Part shown: piece by piece, positions 23,675-34,045 of the stretch
Numbering within the stretch: the stretch's first letter is position 1
Layout of the letters: each line of letters starts with the position of its first letter
Assembly: GCA_039519185.1 (NCBI GenBank)
Contig: CM076847.1
Location: 41,946,916 to 42,010,915 of the forward strand
Reading direction: 5' to 3'
DNA length: 64,000 nucleotides
Origin: Astragalus membranaceus
Taxonomy: Eukaryota > Streptophyta > Magnoliopsida > Fabales > Fabaceae
Program-made: the position numbers and the translations under genes
The notes under the pieces: generated by a model
Told to the model about the DNA's origin: nothing
Databases searched by the model: none
What the model saw: only the letters and a program-made list of their open reading frames with translations

Positions 23675-23744
23675 ACATCTCAGTCTGGTGAACCTTAAAG
23701 TGGCTAGGCTTCCCAGCGGCGAACCGAGGCACAGCGCCGAAGGT

Positions 23745-24271
23745 GTGACCTGATTCTTCCTGCATATTCCTCGTCACTGTTTTTCCCAGTCACCCCCAAG
23801 GTTTCCTTAGCAAAGCTCCACACCTTGTTGGCGATAGACAGTTCATGATCCAGCAGATACCGCTCGTTGCCAACTCTTATGCCGGAGTCTCCCATGGATA
23901 CATCACCTATGGCTGTTCCATTCATATCACAGTTAGTGGACAAGGAGAGATTGGACCCCGGGGGGTTACGCGAGACAATATGCATCTTTGAATCACCGAT
24001 CGTCCCATTGGATAGACTAGTGGATGGAATTAGGTTCCTTGCCTCCTCGTTAATTATTCCAACTACCACTCTTTGGTTCACTTCCCCCTCAGGATCATTA
24101 CTGCACCTGGTTGACTTTCCTTTCCTTTTGAGTTTCTTGTTAGTCCTCAACAAAGGCCCGAAGGAGTTACTAAGCGTAAGACTGTTTGACACCCCCCTCC
24201 GTTTCCTGAGCCTGTACGTCCGCAGTCCCATTTACTTCGTTCTTATCACCTGTTTCCTTTTCCACTACTGA
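23745..24271 (-). pseudogene. LINE ORF1 C-terminal fragment, same orientation and family
   Basis: This repeats 21282-21805 almost base for base (LTLSNSFGPLLRTNKKLKRK through LDHELSIANKVW). It lies directly upstream of the full-length LINE, separated by about 50 bp. A one-base difference in the T-run lets the frame run past the ORF1 stop of the full copy. It breaks off at both ends, so it is a fragment of a second copy. Confidence 0.88.
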
Positions 24272-24272
24272 A

Positions 24273-24705
24273 CCTAATCAACTGTATTCCCAGCCTTAGT
24301 GCCTCTCCGATGAGATTCTTGACATGCCAGTTAGCTAGACTTCTTGATTCTCCCCAATTGATAGGCCGAAGTATTTAAATGGCGGGAAATTTGTTCTATA
24401 ATGGAGAAAAGTTGTTGTCATATTTGTCAACAAAATCTGTATATTCACATCCATTCGACAACTATTCCAAAAATTGTCCTTGAGTTCCAAAACCAATTCA
24501 AAGGTTCTTAGAATTGTCTTTATCATCCAAAGATTTTGTACCATTGTATCCTCAATTAGGAGAGTGTCATGCTAGACCAATATTGCAAAGGCGCTCATTT
24601 TAAATCTCGTGAAAAGAGGTTTTACCCCCACAACACTTTTGTTAAGACCGCCAAGCCCTCAACCACAATCTAAGAAGGAATAAGGGCAAGTAGTCGCATT
24701 ACTTT
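24273..24705 (-). pseudogene. Decayed LINE RT fragment, minus strand
   Basis: Translation in the minus frame near 24335-24544 (LWMIKTILRTFELVLELKDN, FKYFGLSIGENQE) matches the L1 RT region after FADD (compare WCWKVILRSFEMVSGLKVN and FKFLGIPIGANP of the full-length LINE). Upstream codons up to about 24700 resemble the KQGDPLAP region with several stops. The catalytic FADD is not preserved. Confidence 0.7.
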
Positions 24706-25808
24706 AACCTTCTCTGAATGTTAGCGAATTTGTTGCAACTAGGGGCTCAAACAAGGCGACCCCCTGGCACCGTTACTATTTATTGTTGCTGCAGAAAGAT
24801 TGGCTGGTCTGGTTTGCAAGGCGGAAGTCAATCGATGTCTTAAAGGTTTCTCAATCAACGAAAGTATTAATGTTTCTCTTCTTCAATTTGCAGATGATAC
24901 AGTCTTGTTGTGTGATGGGAGTGAGCGGAATTTTTGGTGTATCAAGACCATCCTCAGAAGCTTTGAGCTAGCTTCGGGATTAAAAATCAATTATTCAAAA
25001 AATAATGTTATGGGAATAAATATTGACGAGGAAAGGTTGAAGGCAGCCTCGACGTTTCTTTCCTGCTGTATTGGAAAAATCCCTTTTAAATTTGTAGGCA
25101 TTCCGGTTGGAGCAAACCCAAAAGGTTCACTACCTGGGAGCCAGTACTGAAGAATATGAGACAAAAATTATCATCATGGATGAGCAAAGTGCTATCAATT
25201 GGGGGAAGAATAACATTAATTAACTTGGTGTTGGCAAGCATACCGGTGTACTTCTTCTCTTTCTTTAAAGCTCCAAAAAGAGTAATAAAGGAGCTAACTA
25301 GAATCCAAAGACAATTTCTTTGGGGGGAAATGAAGAACACAGTAAATTGGTCTGGGTCAAATGGGACACGTTATGCTTGCCAAAGGATAAGGGAGGGTTG
25401 GGAATAAAGAATTTGGAAGCGTTTAATATTGCTCTATTAATCAAATGGAGATGGAAATGTTTAAAAGGGGGTGAGAACTTGTGGATAAAGGTATTGTCAA
25501 GTAGATATAGTGACTTATCTAGCTGGATGGATGGCCCGGTTTCTCAATATGGGCTAAGGAGATCTTCTTTGTGGTGGCGTAACATTACTTTCTTGGGCTC
25601 TGACTTCACAAATGACCCAAAGTGGTTCTCTAATCTCTCTAAATTACAGTTGTGTAGCGGGAATAAACTAAGATTCTGGTGCGATGCGTGGTGTGGATCA
25701 ATATCTTTCAGGAGTTTATGCAATGTGTGAAAGGAAGCTCGACGCGGTACAACAGTTTGGTAGTTGGATTGAGGGGGAGTGGAAGTGGAATTGGGAATGA
25801 GCGGAAGG
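24706..25808 (+). pseudogene. LINE ORF2 RT fragment, plus strand, first part
   Basis: It starts within RT (SEFVATRGLKQGDPLAP) and carries the catalytic motif LLQFADDTVLLCDG. It then runs through FKFVGIPVGANPKG, SIGGRITLINLVLASIPVYF and WVKWDTLCLPKDKGGLGIKN in two or three frames. Frameshifts occur near 25130 and 25330 and stops follow after 25729. It is interrupted at 25808 by the gypsy insertion and resumes at 34046. Confidence 0.88.
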
Positions 25809-28226
25809 TGTAACACCCCGGTATATTTAACTTGAAAAAATACCAAAGCGTGCCAAAATATAAACATCAGAGATAATAAATTCCTGCTTAGACACTGAAT
25901 ACCATAATAAAATTTTGCTGAAATACAACATAACCATCTTATACACAAATAAGATCATACGGTACTCAGACCATAACTGTCAGCAAATGTGGTAATCAGA
26001 GTCATACAAGAAAGCGGAAAAGGATAAACAAAACACTAATGCCATAGTGTTGTAATACATAGGCAACAGAAGGAAAATAAACTTGAACATAAAGCTAAGT
26101 CATCTTTCTCCTCCCGGGGCCACCTACTCGTGCCTCTGAGGTTTCTTCTGTCCCTGTTTATCTGTAAAACAACAACATTTAAACAGTGAGATACAATCTC
26201 AGTGAGTTCTACCGAGACCCCTACTAACGCTCTCGGTCCAGTTAAAACATTGTTAACTCAACACGGCATCGACTGCGCGAACGCTAACTCCCGATGTACC
26301 GCATTATTTTATTTTATAAATTACATTCTTTTAATTTAGCACGACACCGACCCCAGCTTTGGTAATCCCGGTGACTCGTACTAGTCAACATAGTATGATA
26401 CCAGCCCCAGCTTTGGTAATCCCGGTAACCATACCATTGATATATATTTAGAATGACACCGACCCCAGCTTTGGTAATCCCGGTGACCATTCTTTAAAAT
26501 TTTAACACGGTACCGGCCCCAGCTTTGGTAATCCCGGTAACCCGCTTCATAACTTTATTACAGCACCGACCCCAGCTTTGGTAATCCCGGTGAACTGTTC
26601 TATAACTGTGACATAACACCGACCCCAGCTTTGGTAATCCCGGTGAACCCCTTTACCAATAGTACTTTCCCTAATGGCTTACGGGCCTAGGGTAAGGGAT
26701 CATGACTTCCCCGCCTAGTATGTCAACCTCATGGGTCGTCACCCAAACTCGATCTAGTGTATATATATATATATCCACCCGCATTTGGGCTAACTCCTAT
26801 ATTCGATATAATTTATATATCGTGAATCATAGACCGGTTTAGATGATTTAACAATCATCCCGCGTCATTTATACAATATCACATAGGACTCATAGTCCGC
26901 TTTCTTTTCGATAAAAACATTAAGTCCACATTCACTCTCGCATACTAACTCGACACTTTTCAACATAATTTTCAATATCAAAAACAGTTCATTTTGCCTT
27001 AAAAATAGAATATTCAGTTAGGCCTCTGAATAAGCTTTCCAACGCATTTTAGAACACCTCAATCGGGTTCCCGGATCAAATGATATCGCGAAAACAAAAA
27101 CAGTGAAAAACTGTTGAAAATCTGCAAAGCGTCGCGACGCGATACGAAACCGTCGCGACGCGGAAAATGACAGAAATATTTTCGTTGCAAACTGAAGCAT
27201 GGTCGCGACGCGAAGGAGGGAGGTCGCGACGCGATGGGGACCTGATGCTGCAGAATTTTTGCGGTTTCGCGCGAAAACCGCTATTCCGCTCAATTCCGAT
27301 TATCGTTCTGATCGAAAACAGATTTGACAACCAATACAATAGACCCAATACAAACCACACAATCAATCAATCCAATCAAAAACTCAATCAAAACGAATTT
27401 TACCAAAATACGACATATTCTCAAATAACGGTTTTCAACCCAAAATCTCTCAAACTCGATTATCAAATAATACTCCAGTCCAGCGAAAGCGGTAAAACAG
27501 TTAATTAATTAATTCGAAACATAAAATCCTAAGCGTGAGTAAAACTCACCCTCGAAGCGAGAGCCGATATCGAGCCGAAATCACCGAGACACCAAAAATC
27601 CCCAATCGAACCCTAGGATCTCCAATCCGCTCCAAACTTCGAATTTAGCTTCAATCCGCTTATAATCGTTGGTGGGCTTTCTGCTGGACACGATTCAACC
27701 ATCAAAATCAACTCAAATTCGGATTCCCCCACAAAACCCTAAGAAAACGAAATGCAAAAAGGGAGAGGAAAATGGAACCTTAGCTTACCTAGCTTGAAAG
27801 GGTGGGAGGGGAAGCAAAAATGATGATGAAGATGATAGTTTGGGATGATGGGTGGAGCTCCTCTTCTTCTTCTTCTCTTCCTCTTTCTCTTCCTTTCTCC
27901 TTTTCTCTTCTTTTCTCCCTTTTTCTTCTCTGCTTCTCCTCTTTCCTTCTTTCTTTTAATTTTTCTTTTCTTCCCTCACATACACATACATACACGTATA
28001 CTTATATATTTATTTAATATATAATTGGTAACGCGGTCAAATTACCACATTGATCTAAATCTCTTATTTCGATTCCGAAACTTCCTTGATCCGTATTATC
28101 CGGTTAACGATCCGATGACAACCAATAAATAATTTTAGCACTCGATAAATTTACCAGTCAAGTACTAAATTAATTCAATTGGGTTAACATCCAAGTAATT
28201 CGGTTAATTATTTTGAGGATGTTACA
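25809..28226 (-). repeat. LTR of the gag-only element (3' LTR in sense)
   Basis: 2418 bp, TGTAACACCCC...GATGTTACA on the plus strand. It contains six hairpin modules (26345-26645), a short TA run (26760-26772), four CGTCGCGACG palindromes (27129-27231) and a CT-rich stretch (27858-27980) that would be the GA-rich leader in sense. Confidence 0.93.
26345..26645. repeat. Six interspersed hairpin modules with covarying arms
   Basis: A 29-bp module recurs at 26345, 26399, 26457, 26511, 26574 and 26617. The core CCCAGCTTTGGTAATCCC is constant. The arms are CACCG/CGGTG in copies 1, 3, 5 and 6, and TACC/GGTA in copies 2 and 4. The other LTR carries the same six at +5821. Confidence 0.85.
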
Positions 28227-28240
28227 TTCTCCCCAACTTA
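28227..28240 (-). promoter_or_regulatory. Polypurine tract of the gag-only element
   Basis: The minus strand reads AAGTTGGGGAGAA immediately before the 3' LTR, the expected plus-strand primer site. Confidence 0.75.
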
Positions 28241-29795
28241 AAAGAATTTTGTCCTCAAAATTTCGTCAAGTCTTTCATCTGACTAACCGAGAATCGACAT
28301 TCTCAGAAAGATCTTAAGTTGCTGGAGCACAATCTTGAATTAACGAAATGAGGGTAGGAACTCTTCCCAAGTTGGCACATCAATCTCCAAGTATGATCCA
28401 CTACTACCTTGATACGAACTCTCTGGTCACGCATCTACACGAGAAACTCATCATTCGCCTTCATCGGCTCGGCACCGCGTTTGAAAACACTTCCGAAGCT
28501 TCATTCCAATTACCCTTGTTTACTCCCCAACTTTGATTAATCTAAATCAAAGGTGTAATATAAGACACTTGATAGATATACAGGTTGAAAATGAGATCCA
28601 CAAATTGGTACTCCACGGTAGAGATAAGTACAAACATGATTTTCTCGAAGGGTGTAAACACGTTCTCCGCAAATTCTCTAAAAATCCATAACAGTTCCCA
28701 TACACATTGAAAAAGCGTGACGGAAAGGTCATCTGTGAAACTTCCTGACTCACCCTTGGGATTTCGAGATAGAACTCTTCAAAAAGATGGAATGAGGATT
28801 TACCAGAAACGTTTTTCTTAAACGTAGAAGTAAACCGTGGGAACATCAATTAATTTCGGAAGTAATGAAAATCACATCAGTTGTTCTCCAAACAACTATC
28901 AAACTGAACTCAGAGCTCCTTTCCGAATTAGTCAATAGCGTTGAGAGCTTCCCCTCAACCTAAGTAATCCTCCTAGGATTTTTCCTCCTCAATCATATTC
29001 TATTAGCCTCTTAATTCGTTCCCAAAATTAACTTTAGCATGCGGGTTTTCACAAAACGATTTTTCAAAACTATTACACCGCACGCCAAGCTTCACTTCGG
29101 AAATTTCTGTCACTTATAAGCAGATCCATCAATTAATCCTTTGATGGTTATTCGTAACGTGAAAACAGTCAGCAGTTACCTCATTTACATATTCGTATTC
29201 ACGTTCGACTTGTCAAACGGAATCTCATAATACTATCTCATTGTTAACCTTCACAAAGGAGAGGTTAACAAACTAATACCTCGCCACTAATACATCTGCT
29301 TTATATTCTGTACACCCAGGAACAGAATATAAACTTCGGTGTGCTTCCTCTAACACTTGCCTTTTTATTGTTCTCATCATCGGGCGCACAGATTCTACCG
29401 TTGAAACAACTGACTCCATCACTATCCATAGTAAAATCTGGAAATACCTTTTGTGATTGTAGCTTCACATCAACTTCCTATGCTAAGCGTATAGAATCCC
29501 TTAGGGAACTAGAGATCCTCATATGGCTCAACACTAACAGGTTCCTCTCGATCTTGAATTCAGATTTAAGTCTCTAAAAGACTCCGATGATTCCATCTCA
29601 TGCATCAATAAACTCAGCTATGTGGATGGACTTCCTACTCAGTGCATCAGTTACAACACTGACCTCTCTTGAATGCTACATCAGCACAAATTCATAGTCC
29701 CCCAGAATCTCAACACACTTCTCTGCCTGCTATTCAGTTCTTTCTGATCAAACAGATACGTTAAACTTTTGTGATCACTAAAGACTTCGAAACGA
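28241..29795 (-). other. Degenerate internal region of the gag-only element
   Basis: I find no recognisable domain in 28241-29660. The stretch 29640-29800 still resembles the RNase H end region (compare 59870-60010). Short open frames here are not supported as genes. Confidence 0.55.
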
Positions 29796-30385
29796 GACCC
29801 ATACAGGTAACGTCTTCAAACCTTCAGTGCATACACAATAGGTATTAACTCCAATTCATGAGTTGGATAATTCCCCTTATGAGCCTTCAATTTCCTGAAT
29901 GCATAAGCTACTTCTTGTTGATTCTGCACGAGAACACCTCCTAAACCCTTCCCTGAAGCATCGCTGCATATTTGGAATTCCAAAGGCGGATCCGAAAGAA
30001 TCAGGATCGGAGCAGAGGTTAACCTAACTTTCAACTCTTGAAAACACTCCTCTCAATCGGCATCCCATGTAAACGTACCCGGTCGAATGAACTTCTTTGA
30101 TATCAATTCTTTAAGTTGGGATTTCCATTCCTTTATTTCTAAGGGAGACATTCGACAAGGAACTATAGAGATTGACCCGACACTCGGAATCCTTGCTATT
30201 GAGAATTCTACCTCTCACTATGGAAGTACGGAAGAAACTTCATCCTTTATAACATACAGAAATTCATTCACCAGTTGAATAGACGATCACTATAACTACG
30301 GAAGATGTTCATACTTCTCTTAGGCAAACAAATAGATTCTACCACAAAATTTCTATCTCGTATGACAAGTAGATAATTTTTGACA
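29796..30385 (-). pseudogene. Remnants of gypsy RT/RNase H and protease
   Basis: 29816-30034 encodes the RT-RNase H connection (SAPILILSDPPLEFQICSDA, SGKGLGGVLVQNQQ, NYPTHELELIPIVYAL). 30060-30190 retains a degraded RT N-terminal part, which in the related element at 60787-61128 reads SQLEELISKKFIRPS. The RT core with its YxDD motif is deleted between them. Confidence 0.82.
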
Positions 30386-31495
30386 CTATGCTTGGGCTAT
30401 AAAACAATGGGTTGCACTCGAATCATATAATATACTGACAGAGTTATTGAAAAGAGATGTCATACCCCTCAGTAGATTGTCCTTAGGTGTGGTTGTCTGG
30501 GCATCCAAAGTGTTGATTCGTCCCTGCCTAGGAGCATTTGGTGTTCCTTGTAAACTCTTCTTCGTTGGGCACTCATTTGCATAGTGGCCTTCTTCATTAC
30601 AATGATAGCACCGGTTTGGCTTTTGCCAACAATCGCCTTGATGACGTTTTCCACAGTTGCCACACCTGCGGACCTTTGAAGAATCAAACGATTGCACCTG
30701 TTTCCCCTTATAACCATCTTCCTTGAATTGCCTGCTTGGAGTAGAAGATTCAGCAACCTTCTTTTTACCCTTCCAATAATCTTTTCTTTCAGCATACATT
30801 TTCCTCAGATCCTCCTCAGCCACATAGGCTTGTTGCACTAAGGCAGGATAATTAACCAGAGTGTAAGAACTGAGTCCTTGACTTACATCAGCTCGGAGAC
30901 CTTCTTTGAACATTTGCATCTTCCACATATCATTTGGGGCATACCTCCCCAACTCATAGAACTGAGACAGTCTTTCAAATTTCGCAGCATATTCCCCAAC
31001 TGACAAATCACCTTGTTTGAGAGTCACAAACTCTGCTTGCTTGCTTAGTTTCTTCACTGAAGGGAAATATTGCTTTAGAAACAATTCCTTGAAGTTGTCC
31101 CAAGTGAGGGGAGTTCCTTGGAGTTCCATCATTTGCCTTGCATTACACCACCAGGTGTGGGCATCTTCATTGAGCACATTGGCCGCACATAATACCTTCT
31201 CTTCTTCTCCACATTGGAGGGTGTGAAAGATCTTCTCCATTGAGTCTATCCAATAATAGGCAGTCATTGGATCCGGTCCACCCTTGTAAGTCGGCGGCTT
31301 CATCTTTTGAAATCGGAAATATGTCCGGTTAGGATCTTCTTGATGAGGTTGGGAATTGGGCTGTTGTAGACCCATTTGGTCATGCTGCATTTGCAACATA
31401 TCCTGCATCATCTTCTGCTGATTCTCAATGACATTCTGCATCCATTCGAATTGTGGATCAACAGGAGGAGGGACGCCTCTACCTCTTCTGGCCAT
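30386..31495 (-). CDS. Gypsy Gag polyprotein, ending in a truncated protease
   Basis: Gag forms the virus-like particle and binds the element RNA. The start MARRGRGVPPP at 31495 fits the family; an ATG at 31552 would add 19 residues. The retrotrans_gag domain spans about residues 50-210 (FRFQKMKPPTYKGGPDPMTA, AYYWIDSMEKIFHTLQC, EYAAKFERLSQFYELGRYAP). A basic region follows, then two Cys-rich motifs: CGNCGKRHQGDC and a canonical CCHC knuckle CYHCNEEGHYANEC (about residue 315). The frame ends in a protease start where the DSGATH motif is DSSATH, then stops at 30386. The open frame of 370 codons in an otherwise wrecked internal region suggests that gag is kept. Confidence 0.88.
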   Translation of the reverse strand: MARRGRGVPPPVDPQFEWMQNVIENQQKMMQDMLQMQHDQMGLQQPNSQPHQEDPNRTYFRFQKMKPPTYKGGPDPMTAYYWIDSMEKIFHTLQCGEEEKVLCAANVLNEDAHTWWCNARQMMELQGTPLTWDNFKELFLKQYFPSVKKLSKQAEFVTLKQGDLSVGEYAAKFERLSQFYELGRYAPNDMWKMQMFKEGLRADVSQGLSSYTLVNYPALVQQAYVAEEDLRKMYAERKDYWKGKKKVAESSTPSRQFKEDGYKGKQVQSFDSSKVRRCGNCGKRHQGDCWQKPNRCYHCNEEGHYANECPTKKSLQGTPNAPRQGRINTLDAQTTTPKDNLLRGMTSLFNNSVSILYDSSATHCFIAQA

Positions 31496-31615
31496 GATTC
31501 TGCGAAATATGCACAAAGTATTAAGTTGATCAAGCTCAATGTCTAATAGCATACTAAGAAAATCACGACTGGAGAAAGAAAAGACCCTAAAAGCTAAGTC
31601 CGACTTGGTCGAACC

Positions 31616-31627
31616 GCTCTGATACCA
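31616..31627 (-). promoter_or_regulatory. Primer binding site for initiator methionine tRNA
   Basis: The minus strand reads TGGTATCAGAGC two bases after the 5' LTR, the standard plant primer site matching the 3' end of tRNA-iMet. Confidence 0.93.
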
Positions 31628-31629
31628 AA

Positions 31630-34045
31630 TGTAACACCCCGGTATATTTAACTTGAAAAAATACCAAAGCGTGCCAAAATATAAACATCAGAGATAATAA
31701 ATTCCTGCTTAGACACTGAATACCATAATAAAATTTTGCTGAAATACAACATAACCATCTTATACACAAATAAGATCATACGGTACTCAGACCATAACTG
31801 TCAGCAAATGTGGTAATCAGAGTCATACAAGAAAGCGGAAAAGGATAAACAAAACACTAATGCCATAGTGTTGTAATACATAGGCAACAGAAGGAAAATA
31901 AACTTGAACATAAAGCTAAGTCATCTTTCTCCTCCCGGGGCCACCTACTCGTGCCTCTGAGGTTTCTTCTGTCCCTGTTTATCTGTAAAACAACAACATT
32001 TAAACAGTGAGATACAATCTCAGTGAGTTCTACCGAGACCCCTACTAACGCTCTCGGTCCAGTTAAAACATTGTTAACTCAACACGGCATCGACTGCGCG
32101 AACGCTAACTCCCGATGTACCGCATTATTTTATTTTATAAATTACATTCTTTTAATTTAGCACGACACCGACCCCAGCTTTGGTAATCCCGGTGACTCGT
32201 ACTAGTCAACATAGTATGATACCAGCCCCAGCTTTGGTAATCCCGGTAACCATACCATTGATATATATTTAGAATGACACCGACCCCAGCTTTGGTAATC
32301 CCGGTGACCATTCTTTAAAATTTTAACACGGTACCGGCCCCAGCTTTGGTAATCCCGGTAACCCGCTTCATAACTTTATTACAGCACCGACCCCAGCTTT
32401 GGTAATCCCGGTGAACTGTTCTATAACTGTGACATAACACCGACCCCAGCTTTGGTAATCCCGGTGAACCCCTTTACCAATAGTACTTTCCCTAATGGCT
32501 TACGGGCCTAGGGTAAGGGATCATGACTTCCCCGCCTAGTATGTCAACCTCATGGGTCGTCACCCAAACTCGATCTAGTGTATATATATATATCCACCCG
32601 CATTTGGGCTAACTCCTATATTCGATATAATTTATATATCGTGAATCATAGACCGGTTTAGATGATTTAACAATCATCCCGCGTCATTTATACAATATCA
32701 CATAGGACTCATAGTCCACTTTCTTTTCGATAAAAACATTAAGTCCACATTCACTCTCACATACTAACTCGACACTTTTCAACATAATTTTCAATATCAA
32801 AAACAGTTCATTTTGCCTTAAAAATAGAATATTCAGTTAGGCCTCTGAATAAGCTTTCCAACGCATTTTAGAACACCTCAATCGGGTTCCCGGATCAAAA
32901 GATATCGCGAAAACAAAAACAGTGAAAAACTGTTGAAAATCTGCAAAGCGTCGCGACGCGATACGAAACCGTCGCGACGCGGAAAATGACAGAAATATTT
33001 TCGTTGCAAACTGAAGCATGGTCGCGACGCGAAGGAGGGAGGTCGCGACGCGATGGGGACCTGATGCTGCAGAATTTTGGCGGTTTCGCGCGAAAACCGC
33101 TATTCCGCTCAATTCCGATTATCGTTCTGATCGAAAACAGATTTGACAACCAATACAATAGACCCAATACAAACCACACAATCAATCAATCCAATCAAAA
33201 ACTCAATCAAAACGAATTTTACCAAAATACGACATATTCTCAAATAACGGTTTTCAACCCAAAATCTCTCAAACTCGATTATCAAATAATACTCCAGTCC
33301 AGCGAAAGCGGTAAAACAGTTAATTAATTAATTCGAAACATAAAATCCTAAGCGTGAGTAAAACTCACCCTCGAAGCGAGAGCCGATATCGAGCCGAAAT
33401 CACCGAGACACCAAAAATCCCCAATCGAACCCTAGGATCTCCAATCCGCTCCAAACTTCGAATTTAGCTTCAATCCGCTTACAATCGTTGGTGGGCTTTC
33501 TGCTGGACACGATTCAACCATCAAAATCAACTCAAATTCGGATTCCCCCACAAAACCCTAAGAAAACGAAATGCAAAAAGGGAGAGGAAAATGGAACCTT
33601 AGCTTACCTAGCTTGAAAGGGTGGGAGGGGAAGCAAAAATGATGATGAAGATGATAGTTTGGGATGATGGGTGGAGCTCCTCTTCTTCTTCTTCTCTTCC
33701 TCTTTCTCTTCCTTTCTCCTTTTCTCTTCTTTTCTCCCTTTTTCTTCTCTGCTTCTCCTCTTTCCTTCTTTCTTTTAATTTTTCTTTTCTTCCCTCACAT
33801 ACACATACATACACGTATACTTATATATTTATTTAATATATAATTGGTAACGCGGTCAAATTACCACATTGATCTAAATCTCTTATTTCGATTCCGAAAC
33901 TTCCTTGATCCGTATTATCCGGTTAACGATCCGATGACAACCAATATATAATTTTAGCACTCGATAAATTTACCAGTCAAGTACTAAATTAATTCAATTG
34001 GGTTAACATCCAAGTAATTCGGTTAATTATTTTGAGGATGTTACA
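31630..34045 (-). repeat. LTR of the gag-only element (5' LTR in sense)
   Basis: 2416 bp, identical to 25809-28226 except for about six substitutions (for example in the 32717, 32759, 32899, 33079, 33482 and 33947 areas) and one TA unit fewer. Confidence 0.93.

Larger units (their letters stand above)
17276..23688 (-). mobile_element. Near full-length plant L1-type LINE
   Basis: On the minus strand it has ORF1 (21311-23674), an 84-nt spacer, ORF2 (17515-21226), a 3' UTR and a poly(A) (T-run at 17274-17281). An 8-bp direct repeat TGAACCTT flanks it (17268-17275 and 23689-23696), as expected for target-primed insertion. The 5' leader before ORF1 is only about 14 nt, so the 5' end may be slightly truncated. 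Apart from one ORF2 frameshift it looks recently active. Confidence 0.88.
25809..34045 (-). mobile_element. Young gypsy-type LTR element with gag but almost no pol
   Basis: Near-identical LTRs (25809-28226 and 31630-34045) flank 3.4 kb of internal DNA. A 5-bp target duplication GAAGG is present (25804-25808 and 34046-34050). In minus orientation the order is 5' LTR, primer site, gag, a short remnant of protease and RT/RNase H, polypurine tract, 3' LTR. I count about six substitutions and one 2-bp indel between the LTRs, so insertion is recent. Integrase, most RT and RNase H are lost, so it is non-autonomous. The gag type (retrotrans_gag with one CCHC knuckle) suggests a chromovirus, perhaps Tekay-like, but the diagnostic integrase end is absent. 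Confidence 0.92.

Noticed and set aside
26345..26645. Regularly spaced 29-bp repeats, considered as a CRISPR array
   Set aside because: Plant LTR context, arms vary between copies, spacers are AT-rich LTR sequence of unequal length (14-34 bp), and no cas genes.
27018..27508. 91-113 codon frames around the CGTCGCGACG palindromes
   Set aside because: They lie inside the LTR on both strands, with no domain; open by chance in GC-richer DNA.
27789..28017. Lys/Glu-rich and Ser/Leu-rich frames (repeated at 33608-33836)
   Set aside because: Both strands of a CT-rich leader tract in the LTR; present identically in both LTRs.
31616..31627. tRNA-like match TGGTATCAGAGC, considered as a tRNA gene
   Set aside because: Only the 12-base primer-site complement is present, with no cloverleaf. 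The same holds at 54582-54593.
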